Assembly: GCA_020847355.1 (NCBI GenBank)
Contig: JADLCG010000149.1
Coordinates: forward strand, 1-35,814
Length of the DNA: 35,814 nt
DNA from: Anaerolineales bacterium
GTDB taxonomy: Bacteria; Chloroflexota; Anaerolineae; Anaerolineales; Villigracilaceae
Reading direction: 5' to 3'
Shown here one piece after another: positions 1-8,307 of this stretch. How positions within the stretch are numbered: the stretch's first letter is position 1; each line of letters begins with the position of its first letter. Made by a program: the position numbers and the translations under genes. The notes under the pieces are model-generated. The model was not told the DNA's origin. It saw only the letters and a program-made list of their open reading frames with translations, and searched no databases.

Positions 1-842
1 GGCGTGAAAGTCTCTGTGCCGATAGCGCTAGTTGCAGTTGCGGTACTTGTGACAATAGGCGTATCTGTAACGGTTGGCGCGCTCGTTGAGGTGGGCGTGT
101 TGGTGACGATGGGAATGCTCGTTGCAGTTGCCGTGCTTGTCGGCGGGTTGGTGGCGGTGGGCGTATTCGTCGCAGTCGGCGTTCGAGTCGGCGTGGAAGT
201 AGGCACGCCGTCAAATGAGTTGAGCAAAGGTTGCATCAAGCCGAGGGTTTGCCCATTTTTTGTAAAAGTAGTCACATTAGTCGTGGCGTTGAAGTTGACT
301 GCCCAGCCGGCAAATTTTGTCTCTGCCACTTTAGGACGCATGACGAAATGTAAATGCGGACCGGGAAATTTATTACCAGTACAAACGCGCGCGCGGACGT
401 TATCCGCAATGACGGCGAGTCTTTGATTCCGCGTGACCGTATCGCCAACGCTGACTTGAATATTAGCCAGATGCCAATATTCGGTTGTCCAGCCATTGCC
501 GTGATTAATCACAATATGACAACTGGAAACGGTTGTCACCGTGCCGTTCGCCGCCGCCGCGACCCAGAAATTAGATGTATCTTCGCCGATGACCATATTG
601 GTATGCGGAGCAAAATCAACTGCGCCGCCCATCAAATAATTGTGCGGGCTGGTGGGCGGGCGACGCGAGCCATTATCAAAGCCGCCGTAAGCCACCCAAG
701 CCAAACCTTGCTCCCAGGGGAGTTGGAACATATCCCCTGGCGGCGGGGCGGGCAAGTTGTTTCGCGCTTCTACCGTTTCCGGAAAAGCGGAAAGGAGCAT
801 GGCAAATAGAAGAAAAATCTGCAAGAGGTGTTTTATTTTCAT
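1..842 (-). CDS. Secreted M23-family (LytM-type) metallopeptidase with Pro/Thr-rich C-terminal region; 3' end runs off the window start
   Basis: Manual reverse translation from ATG at 842: MKIKHLLQIFLLFAMLLSAFPETVEA(signal)...HNYLMGGAVDFAPH...WVAAAANGTVTTVSSCHIVINHGNGWTTEYWHLANIQVSVGDTVTRNQRLAVIADN...GPHLHFVMRP..., then PTSTPTRTPTATNTPTATNPPTSTATAT. The HxxxxxxxVDF, HGNGW.TEYWHL and GPHLHF motifs are typical of M23. SD GGAG upstream (GAGGAGCAGAAGTTATG). Not in the supplied ORF track because it is edge-truncated. Confidence 0.88.
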   Translation of the reverse strand, partial: MKIKHLLQIFLLFAMLLSAFPETVEARNNLPAPPPGDMFQLPWEQGLAWVAYGGFDNGSRRPPTSPHNYLMGGAVDFAPHTNMVIGEDTSNFWVAAAANGTVTTVSSCHIVINHGNGWTTEYWHLANIQVSVGDTVTRNQRLAVIADNVRARVCTGNKFPGPHLHFVMRPKVAETKFAGWAVNFNATTNVTTFTKNGQTLGLMQPLLNSFDGVPTSTPTRTPTATNTPTATNPPTSTATATSIPIVTNTPTSTSAPTVTDTPIVTSTATATSAIGTETFT

Positions 843-882
843 AACTTCTGCTCCTCAACGAGCTGGCTTGATACGTTCATTT

Positions 883-1566
883 CTAGCGTTTTGGTTGATT
901 ATTCGCGCCGCGTAATTGGCGAAAGAGAATAAAAATGCCAACTACAAGGATAATTCCAAGAATACCGACCAAGCCGAGCGTCCCCTTTGGTAAAGAGGGG
1001 GAAGCCGGCGTAGCGGCGATTGTGTTTGGCGCAAGCGAAAGCGGCGCGCCGGATACAGCCGGCAATTCCTGAGCCGCGCCTTGCGCGCTATCAATAGTTA
1101 ATGAGACTTTATTTGAGCCAAGGCTAATGCCGCCTAACGGAGCGGCAAAACCCGCTTCGTTACGAATAGCCAGATCAGCTTTTTCTAGAGTTAGTTCAGT
1201 TTGACAGCCGCCCAATGTGGTGAAGCGCACTTCTGCGATTATGCCATTGACGGTTTGCGGCGCGGAACTGGCGAAAGATGCGTCAACCAATCCGCTGTTT
1301 TGCGGGAGGAATAACCCGTTCATTCCGGAAATTGGGCTGGTTGCCGTTACTGGCGTTACACACGCTGGATCATAGCGAATCTGAAAGTTGAAGCCTTGAA
1401 TTGGCGTGGCTGAAAGCGCATTGACATTGACGATAACGGTCTCGCCGGTTTTGAAGGCGGTGAGAGCGCCTGTCAGCCAAATGGTTTCTGGAGCTTGCGC
1501 GTTGACCTTAAATGCTGAAAAAATTGTGATGAAGATCGCAATTAGAGTGGCGGTGATGGATTTCAT
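883..1566 (-). CDS. Secreted cohesin-like domain protein with C-terminal transmembrane anchor
   Basis: Signal peptide, then cohesin-like sequence (FKTGETVIVNVNALSATPIQGFNFQIRYDPACVTPV...GIIAEVRFTTLGG...), low-complexity stalk and C-terminal TM helix GTLGLVGILGIILVVGIFILFRQLR plus basic tail. SD GGAG before ATG at 1566. Confidence 0.75.
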   Translation of the reverse strand: MKSITATLIAIFITIFSAFKVNAQAPETIWLTGALTAFKTGETVIVNVNALSATPIQGFNFQIRYDPACVTPVTATSPISGMNGLFLPQNSGLVDASFASSAPQTVNGIIAEVRFTTLGGCQTELTLEKADLAIRNEAGFAAPLGGISLGSNKVSLTIDSAQGAAQELPAVSGAPLSLAPNTIAATPASPSLPKGTLGLVGILGIILVVGIFILFRQLRGANNQPKR

Positions 1567-1578
1567 TGATTCTCCAGA

Positions 1579-1603
1579 GGAGGCGCGTAAACTACGCGCC
1601 TCC
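1579..1603. promoter_or_regulatory. Perfect intercistronic hairpin (11-bp stem, 3-nt loop) between the cohesin-dockerin gene and the anchored cohesin gene
   Basis: GGAGGCGCGTA (1579-1589) / AAC / TACGCGCCTCC (1593-1603); lies between the stop at 1618 and the SD/ATG at 1566. No U-tract on the minus strand. Confidence 0.7.
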
Positions 1604-1617
1604 CTTTGATTTCTATA

Positions 1618-3087
1618 TTATTGAACTGCCCAAGCCAAAGCGCCAGACTGACCGTAATTGCCAGCCAAAAGCTCAAGGTCAAGGATGTTGATCGTGCCGT
1701 CGTTATTCAAATCGGCGGCGGCGGGCGCGGCGAGGTTGTAGTTCATGCCAATGCTCATCGCGTCAAATTGATCAATCGTATTGTTGCCGTCAATATCGCC
1801 AGCCAACAAGATTACGGTTTGCATGGTCGTTGTGCTTCCGCCAACGATGGTGGGCGAGCCTTGCGCGCTGAGGTATCCTGCGGCGCTAGCGACAACGGTA
1901 TAGTTTCCGCCGAGCGCGGTTAAGTTGAATGTGCCGTCTGGGTTAACTACGGCTGAAGTGTTCAGCGTAGTATCTGGATTGTACAAGCTAACGGTGACGG
2001 GTTTGCTGGCTAGAACTTGTCCGTTTAAATTTCCTTGCGGCGTGGTGACTGTCAAGTTTGCGGTTGTAGAGGGGATCGAGAAGAGCGTATCGCTTCCGTC
2101 TGAGACGCGCACGACGCATTGAATATTTGCAGAACCGGCTTGCAATCCGAGAATATCAAATGTGAATGCGGTTCCCGGCGTTGTGGCTTTGTTCCCGTTG
2201 CTTCCGGCGATGGCGACGATGAATGTGCCGCCGGCAGGTCCGTTGACGACCATCACCGGGCTAGGACCAAAGACGCTACCAGCTACGAAATTGCTGATTT
2301 GAATTATCGTTGGATCGTAGGTACAAGTGAATTCTGCGCTGGTGTAACCGCTGGCAGGCGTATTGTTCAAGATTACGCTTCCAGTTGAAGTCCCATTGAC
2401 GTTGATGCTGACTGGGCTAGCTACAACCGAAACAAAAGGCGTGACGGGCGTGACGGTTGCTGTGACTGGGATGGTTGCGGTCGGCGTGAAAGTTGGGCCT
2501 GCGGTTGAAGTCACTACGCTGGTGGGCGTAGCGGTCGCTGGCGCTGGGGTGAAAGTAGGCGTGAGGCTGGGTCCTGCGGTGGAAGTGACGATGCTGGTGG
2601 GCGTAGCCGTTGCCGGGCTGGGCGTCGAAGTGAATGTCGGCGCAACTGAAGTGGAAGTGGCAGTTGGAACGATCGGCGTGGGCGTGGCGGTTGAACTGTT
2701 CGTTTGACGAATTGTCAGGTTGTAGGTGCCGCTTCCGGAGAATGGCTCAATTTGAACGTAGTATGTCCCGGCGGGTTGCGTGCTGGTGACTGCGCCATTT
2801 TGGGCGGTAATCTCATTACTGTTTTGGTCTAGCACTCTCACCACCGGAATCAAATCTCCGCTGGAAGGGATTGCCGTGATCGTGAAGGTATAAGTTTGCC
2901 CGAAAACAAATTGCCATTTTTCGAAGCGATTGCTATCTACATAGCCGGTATAGGTTGCGTCCCAATAGGTCAGCGTGCGGTCAATAATATCCGATGACGG
3001 CGCGGCTTTGGCTGGGCTGGCGGCGCTAAAACCGCTAACTAACAAAGCCATCAAAATTGAGAAGCGGAGCAAGGCATTGAGTTTCAT
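1618..3087 (-). CDS. Secreted multidomain protein: PPC-like domain, Pro/Thr linker, cohesin-like domain, carboxypeptidase-regulatory-like repeat, C-terminal type I dockerin
   Basis: Start moved to ATG 3087 (MKLNALLRFSILMALLVSGFSAASPAKA) with SD AAGGAGAA. Cohesin-like VVASPVSINVNGTSTGSVILNN...AEFTCTYDPTIIQISNFV. Two dockerin Ca-binding repeats: GDIDGNNTIDQFDAMSIGMNYN and ADLNNDGTINILDLELLAGNYG. Confidence 0.85.
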   Translation of the reverse strand: MKLNALLRFSILMALLVSGFSAASPAKAAPSSDIIDRTLTYWDATYTGYVDSNRFEKWQFVFGQTYTFTITAIPSSGDLIPVVRVLDQNSNEITAQNGAVTSTQPAGTYYVQIEPFSGSGTYNLTIRQTNSSTATPTPIVPTATSTSVAPTFTSTPSPATATPTSIVTSTAGPSLTPTFTPAPATATPTSVVTSTAGPTFTPTATIPVTATVTPVTPFVSVVASPVSINVNGTSTGSVILNNTPASGYTSAEFTCTYDPTIIQISNFVAGSVFGPSPVMVVNGPAGGTFIVAIAGSNGNKATTPGTAFTFDILGLQAGSANIQCVVRVSDGSDTLFSIPSTTANLTVTTPQGNLNGQVLASKPVTVSLYNPDTTLNTSAVVNPDGTFNLTALGGNYTVVASAAGYLSAQGSPTIVGGSTTTMQTVILLAGDIDGNNTIDQFDAMSIGMNYNLAAPAAADLNNDGTINILDLELLAGNYGQSGALAWAVQ

Positions 3088-3142
3088 GTTGAAATTCTCC
3101 TTTGAATATTGAACGATGCGGGATGTAATGTACGTTTGCATT

Positions 3143-3173
3143 ATTGTAAGTGGGGGATTTGCTCATTCGCATT
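3143..3173 (-). promoter_or_regulatory. Candidate sigma-A type promoter of the cohesin/dockerin cassette
   Basis: Minus-strand -10 TACAAT (3148-3143), 17-bp spacer, weak -35 TGCGAA (3171-3166) overlapped by the motif AATGCGAAT (3165-3173). Confidence 0.4.
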
Positions 3174-3306
3174 ACAAAACGATTACGATGCGCGCTGAAC
3201 GATTAATAAAAAACGCCCCAAGACTTAACCCAAACAGGGTTTTATCTCGAAGCGCTTTAATTTTCTCTTACGATTTCGTTACAATGCGAATAGGAACAGA
3301 GTACCG

Positions 3307-3660
3307 CTAGTTTTTTACGCTTTCCGCAATCTTCAATAACCGCGCCACGCTGACCGGTTTAATTAACACGTGATCCGCTTTGCCGGTCACGGTTTTGGCT
3401 TTGATGAAATCGGCAGTGACGACGACCACCACCGTGTTTGGATAGCGTTTACGAATCACTTCTAGAATGTCCACGCCGGAGGCGAAAGGGAGGTGAATGT
3501 CTAGGATCACCAGCGTTGGCTCGGCTTTGTCTAGAAGCGCTGGGTATTTATCTCCATTGGCGTCAATGGCGGTTTCAAAATCCGCCTTTTCTAAAGTCGC
3601 TTGAAAAATTGCGCTAAGCTTGGGGTCGTCTTCGACGATGATGGCGTAAGGTTTTGGCAT
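3307..3660 (-). CDS. Receiver-only (CheY-like) response regulator
   Basis: 117 aa: IVEDD, phosphoacceptor LVILDIHLP, VVVTADF, LIKPV; no output domain. ATG 7 bp after the kinase stop. Confidence 0.9.
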   Translation of the reverse strand: MPKPYAIIVEDDPKLSAIFQATLEKADFETAIDANGDKYPALLDKAEPTLVILDIHLPFASGVDILEVIRKRYPNTVVVVVTADFIKAKTVTGKADHVLIKPVSVARLLKIAESVKN

Positions 3661-3667
3661 ATCTTAA

Positions 3668-6667
3668 TTATTCTCCGGGCGCGTTTTTGATGGGCAGACG
3701 AACGGTAAAACAACTGCCTTGCCCTAGAACGCTGTCTAAGGCGATTGAGCCGTCCATTAATTCGACGAGTTGTCTGGTGATCGTTAACCCCAAACCTGAT
3801 CCGCGATTTTCGCGGGTGATGGAATTGCTAACTTGCCGAAACGGCTCAAAAATGTGTTGACGATCTTCCTCGGCAATGCCTACGCCTGTGTCTTTAATTT
3901 CAATAGACCAATAAGCTGGTTCAGGGCGCTTGAGGTTAATTTCAATTCCGCCAACGCGCGTGAATTTTATGGCATTCCCCGCTAAATTGACGACGATCTG
4001 TTGAAGCCTTTTTTGATCGCCATACAGTTCAATCGGTAGTTCGTCTGAGATGCTGGAGCTAAAAGCGAGATTTTTTTTGCTTGCCAGCACCGCAAGCGTA
4101 GCTTGTATTTTATCAAGAAATTCTTTGGGCGAGAAATATTCGTCGTTCAAACTCATTGAATTGGCTTCGATCTGCGCCTCGTCCAAAAGGTCGTTGATGA
4201 TGTTGGTGAGATAATGCGTGCCTTCGATGATATTATTCACCGCTTTGCCTTGCTTCGCGTCTAAAGCCCCAAACGCTTCAATTTGAAGCAATTCGGCGTA
4301 GCCCAAAATTGTGCCCAGCGGCGTTCGTAATTCATGGCTCACTCTGGAAAGCAATTGGCTTTTTAATTGATTGGCGTTGATGGCTTGATCGCGCGAAAGC
4401 GCAATCGCTTCTTGCGCCTTTTTGATCTGCGTAATATCGCGCGCCACCGCCTGAAAACCGAGGATTTGATCGCCGTCTTTGATCAGTTGTACATTCTGCC
4501 CAATCCAGACTTCTTCGCCGGCGTATGTGTTGGCGGGGAATTCAAGATAGGTGATATCTTCTTTGCGGAGGAGTTGTTTTTCGTAGAATCTTTTGACGCG
4601 ATGCCGCCATTCCGGCACGATCACTTCGGTGAAATGTTTACCGAGCGCATCTTCTTCTTTTTCCGCTCCCATCAGGTATTGGGTGATCGGATTTACATAA
4701 ATGAAGAAGCCGTTATAGTCAGTGCGATAGATAATATCGTTGGCATTTTCAACGATCTGACGAAAACGATTTTCGCTCTCCTGAAGCGACTTTTGCGCCT
4801 GCAGAGATTGCTCGTGAGCGATTTCCAGATCGTGCGTGCGTTCTCCCACGCGCTGTTCCAGCAAATCGCGCTCTTGTTGCAATAAATTCAGCGCCTGAAC
4901 TTCTTTTTGCCAAGCTGTGTTGAGATTATCCAACAACAGAATCACGGAGGTTTGCAATGCGCCCGTACAGGTTAGAAAAACAATCGCGCTGGCTAACCCA
5001 GCTTGAATGGACAGCGGCGAAAGACTTTCGTTGGGCAAAATTTGCGGCGGGCGGAATAGCCCAGCGCCGATCAAAACGCCAAAGCTTGTAATCGTCAGCG
5101 TCCCAAGTATCAAGGCGTAGAGCGCTTCGCGCCAGCCGGTTAGGACTGCGGTGATAATTGCAAAACTCGCAAGGAAGATGAAACTTTCCGCTGAAAAGCC
5201 AAAGTTGAAAATTTCCACAAGCCCGAAGCTATAGATAATAGTCAGAAAGCCGAGGACGCGTACATTGTATTTGAGCGCGCGCTGAATGCCCAAAAACCAG
5301 AGCAAGAGACAAAAGAATCCGTAAGCAAAATTAACCGCCGTAATTTTTTCGCTTGGAATTAGAGAAAGCGCGTAGCCCAACGTGCCAACGCTGGCGGCGA
5401 TTCTAATAATATTGGTGAAAATTCTCTCCCGCGTTTTATGCCATGTCGGGTTGACATTTGGAGGGATGAATAAATCTTCGTTGACCGGGACAATGTAGAA
5501 ACTTTTCGAGCGCTCCCAGAATGAGCTTTTTTTCGTCTGCGCTACAGACGCGCTCTGGCTGGCTTCTGACATGCGAGGAATATTTACCTCGCTGATAGGA
5601 ACAGTCCTTTCCGAGGCGAATCTGGGTTGCGGAATCAAAGCCTGATCGAGCGCGCGAAGCATGATGACCCGCCCAACCGTTTTCTCATGCGCGTCAACGA
5701 GCGGATAAAAGTGAATGTGATATCTGCGAAGCGCATCCCCGGAGCCGACTGCGATCTCCTCGCTGGCTTCAATCACATTGCGGAAGCGTTCAATCAGATG
5801 GGGCCACGGGCTGAACAGCGCCGAGCCGTTTTTTCCGAGCGCATTGACAATTGGCACGCCGATCATTCGCGCGGCGGATAAGTTAATATCCACCACGTTG
5901 CCTTTTGTATCCAAAACGATCATGCCGTCTTGCAGGGCTTCGATGATCAAATCCCGCGCGATTGGAGCAATGTCTATAATGCGGAAGCCAAACATCGCCC
6001 AAGTGAAGGCGACGACAGTGATGGTCAGCGCAAAGGGCGTAATATCCAAATATGGGATTGGGCTATAACCGCTGAAATACAGAATGTTTCCGATCCACGG
6101 CGCGAGGACGGCGACGGTCATGGTGACGGCTTGACGCCGATACATGCCTTTTCTGCGAATGACGGCGCGAATTACCAAAACGGCGCTGACGAGTAAACTT
6201 AAATATGAATACGCAAAATGAACGAAGAACCAAGTTCCATGAGTCACTGCCAACGCTGAAAACGCATCCTCTTGCTGGATGTGGTATTCGCTCCAAATTA
6301 AGCCGTGATATTTTGTGGTTAAAGCGAGGAGCGCGGTAAGCGTTGGAATCACTGCAAGCAGAATCTTCCAGCGCTTAGAGATGGGCTGAGCTTGGGCGCT
6401 AAAATCTAAAGCGAAGATCAATCCGCCATAAGTTGAGAATGGGATGCCGATGTATTGAATTACGCCCCAAATATATTTGGTCTCTAACGTAGCTCCCACA
6501 ATTTCTAAAGCATAGCCGACCGACCAAATCAAAATAGAAAGCGACATGATGAAGAGCGCAAATGCGCCGCTTGCGGAACGGCGCGCCCAAGTGTAGCTTC
6601 CGGTGAATAATGCGATAATCGCCGTGACGATTAATGGCAGAATATATGGATTGTATTCAAAACTCAT
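3668..6667 (-). CDS. Sensor histidine kinase: 7TM N-terminal region, PAS, second multi-TM region, coiled coil, PAS, HisKA, HATPase
   Basis: 999 aa; hydrophobic N-terminal half with two separate multi-TM blocks; PAS (IVLDTKGNVVDINLSAARMIG; FRQIVENANDIIYRTDYNGFFIYVNP), HisKA SHELRTPLGTILGYAELL, HATPase NLAGNAIKF, DTGVGI, GSGLGLTITRQLV. Confidence 0.93.
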   Translation of the reverse strand: MSFEYNPYILPLIVTAIIALFTGSYTWARRSASGAFALFIMSLSILIWSVGYALEIVGATLETKYIWGVIQYIGIPFSTYGGLIFALDFSAQAQPISKRWKILLAVIPTLTALLALTTKYHGLIWSEYHIQQEDAFSALAVTHGTWFFVHFAYSYLSLLVSAVLVIRAVIRRKGMYRRQAVTMTVAVLAPWIGNILYFSGYSPIPYLDITPFALTITVVAFTWAMFGFRIIDIAPIARDLIIEALQDGMIVLDTKGNVVDINLSAARMIGVPIVNALGKNGSALFSPWPHLIERFRNVIEASEEIAVGSGDALRRYHIHFYPLVDAHEKTVGRVIMLRALDQALIPQPRFASERTVPISEVNIPRMSEASQSASVAQTKKSSFWERSKSFYIVPVNEDLFIPPNVNPTWHKTRERIFTNIIRIAASVGTLGYALSLIPSEKITAVNFAYGFFCLLLWFLGIQRALKYNVRVLGFLTIIYSFGLVEIFNFGFSAESFIFLASFAIITAVLTGWREALYALILGTLTITSFGVLIGAGLFRPPQILPNESLSPLSIQAGLASAIVFLTCTGALQTSVILLLDNLNTAWQKEVQALNLLQQERDLLEQRVGERTHDLEIAHEQSLQAQKSLQESENRFRQIVENANDIIYRTDYNGFFIYVNPITQYLMGAEKEEDALGKHFTEVIVPEWRHRVKRFYEKQLLRKEDITYLEFPANTYAGEEVWIGQNVQLIKDGDQILGFQAVARDITQIKKAQEAIALSRDQAINANQLKSQLLSRVSHELRTPLGTILGYAELLQIEAFGALDAKQGKAVNNIIEGTHYLTNIINDLLDEAQIEANSMSLNDEYFSPKEFLDKIQATLAVLASKKNLAFSSSISDELPIELYGDQKRLQQIVVNLAGNAIKFTRVGGIEINLKRPEPAYWSIEIKDTGVGIAEEDRQHIFEPFRQVSNSITRENRGSGLGLTITRQLVELMDGSIALDSVLGQGSCFTVRLPIKNAPGE

Positions 6668-6767
6668 AGAATCACCCTAAATGTTGAGATTGTGCCGGTA
6701 ATTCTACTGTATAAACCCCTTTTTTAGCTTGCAAGTTAATTAAAGAGAAAACGGATTCTAGCTCCCT

Positions 6768-6809
6768 GCTCAAGCCGCCGTCCTCGGCGGCGGGGACGCC
6801 GCTTTGAGC
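6768..6809. repeat. GC-rich nested inverted repeat in the intergenic region upstream of the histidine kinase
   Basis: Outer GCTCAA (6768-6773)/TTGAGC (6804-6809), inner GCCGCCG (6774-6780)/CGGCGGC (6785-6791), competing GTCC/GGAC. Confidence 0.5.
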
Positions 6810-6841
6810 GATAGTTTGTAAAATTTATTTCGACCGACTAC

Positions 6842-7429
6842 CTAGCTGGCGGCTTGACTGATAAATGGTGCATAGTCGAAGATCGCAATTAATACAGTCA
6901 TCAGCAGGGTGATTAAGCCAACTTTGGTCAACAGCGCTTTAGGCGTAGCAGAATCCGCGGCGTAACGGATCAGCGTGACCAAACATCCGCTGGCGAGCAT
7001 AAAGCCGGCGGCATGAAGCGCGACCAACAAGAGCGGAAAATGATTGAGCGCTTCGCTAAGCGCAATTCCTCCGCCGACGAGCGCGCCAAAGATCCAATCT
7101 GCAAGGTAAGGCTTCTTCAGTTTTCCGGTGAAGAGAATATACGCCAACAGCAAGGCGCAGGCAATCGAGAAAATGATTCCCGATGATCCAACGGTGGGCG
7201 CGTCAAAAGGTCTGGCTTCGAGCGTGGTGGGGATAATTTTGAGCGGCTCGGTGGCGCTGATGATGAAGGCGCATAAAAAGCTACTGCCAATCATCATAAG
7301 TAGGCTTTTCCACCATGCCCAACCTTGCTTCAATTTCGCTAGGCTGAAGACGATCCCTAGAATGATCGGCAGATTTTGAATGTATTCGATCAGTAAGACC
7401 CAGCTAAATTTGAGAATCCAATCTATCAT
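6842..7429 (-). CDS. Multi-TM membrane protein of unknown function
   Basis: 195 aa hydrophobic; 4-bp overlap with the upstream DUF1385 gene indicates translational coupling. Confidence 0.75.
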   Translation of the reverse strand: MIDWILKFSWVLLIEYIQNLPIILGIVFSLAKLKQGWAWWKSLLMMIGSSFLCAFIISATEPLKIIPTTLEARPFDAPTVGSSGIIFSIACALLLAYILFTGKLKKPYLADWIFGALVGGGIALSEALNHFPLLLVALHAAGFMLASGCLVTLIRYAADSATPKALLTKVGLITLLMTVLIAIFDYAPFISQAAS

Positions 7430-8307
7430 AAAACAGATTCCGTCTCAGCTTTACGCATGGATTGGAAAGAAGCGATGGCAACTTCCAGCATGGTCGCGTC
7501 TGGCGTGCGCGTTGTGAGATGTTGCATGGCTAAATTAGGTTTGATCAACAATTTCACCAGCGGATTGTTGAGGTGATTCGCAGTCCAGCGGATGTATTCG
7601 ATCGCCAGACCCGCTAAAATTGGAATGAATAAAACGCGGCTCAGTAAGCGCCAAACGATTGGCAATGGACCTAAAGCGGTGAAGATCAAAATGGAAAATA
7701 AAATTACCGTCAATAGAAAAGCAGTGCCGCAACGCGCATGTTCGATGGGGTATTTGGCGACAACTTCAGGCGTTAATTCCGCGCCGGCTTCATAGGCGTT
7801 GATGGTTTTATGTTCCGCGCCGTGATACATGAATAAGCGCTTCACGTCTGGCGTGAAGCTGATCGCCCAAATGTAAACGATGAAGAATAGCAAACGTAAA
7901 ACGCCTTCGGCAAGGTTGTTGAGCCACGGACTCCAGCCGAGATAATGTTCCGCCAGCCCGCCCAGACCGGCGGGGAGCAAAAAGAAGAGTCCAATGCCGA
8001 GGGCGAGCGAAATGCCCAAAGTTAGGTAAAGAGCCGGACCTTCTAGTTTCTCATCCTCGCCCGTTTGCGTATTCGCGGAGATGGTCAAGGCTTTCATGCC
8101 GAGTCCCAGCGCGTCCCACAATAAAATCACGCCGCGCAAAAAAGGGATTTTTGTAATTTTGGAACGATAGACGTTAGCAAGCTTTTCAGTGTGGGTGACA
8201 ATGCTTCCATCCGGCGCGCGCATGGCAATGGCAAACGCTTTTTGACCGCGCATCATCACGCCTTCAATCACGGCTTGCCCGCCATAAGCGATAATTCGAT
8301 CTTCCAT
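7426..8307 (-). CDS. DUF1385 (YqhQ-like) membrane protein
   Basis: YGGQAVIEGVMMRGQKAFAIAMRAPDGSI..., FMYHGAEHKTINAYEAG, ARCGTAFL: diagnostic DUF1385 motifs. Confidence 0.93.
   Translation of the reverse strand: MEDRIIAYGGQAVIEGVMMRGQKAFAIAMRAPDGSIVTHTEKLANVYRSKITKIPFLRGVILLWDALGLGMKALTISANTQTGEDEKLEGPALYLTLGISLALGIGLFFLLPAGLGGLAEHYLGWSPWLNNLAEGVLRLLFFIVYIWAISFTPDVKRLFMYHGAEHKTINAYEAGAELTPEVVAKYPIEHARCGTAFLLTVILFSILIFTALGPLPIVWRLLSRVLFIPILAGLAIEYIRWTANHLNNPLVKLLIKPNLAMQHLTTRTPDATMLEVAIASFQSMRKAETESVL

Noticed and set aside
4-426. Plus-strand ORF rich in VGVLVAVGV repeats
   Set aside because: Exact antisense of the Pro/Thr-codon repeats in the M23 peptidase tail; no SD or homology.
354-809. 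Plus-strand 151-aa ORF
   Set aside because: Antisense to the M23 catalytic domain, whose GPHLHF and HGNGW motifs read clearly on the minus strand.
2363-2707. Plus-strand V/G-rich ORF
   Set aside because: Antisense to the Pro/Thr linker of the cohesin-dockerin gene.
4367-4885. 172-aa plus-strand ORF inside the histidine kinase gene
   Set aside because: Antisense shadow ORF over the PAS/coiled-coil coding region; no RBS or family resemblance.
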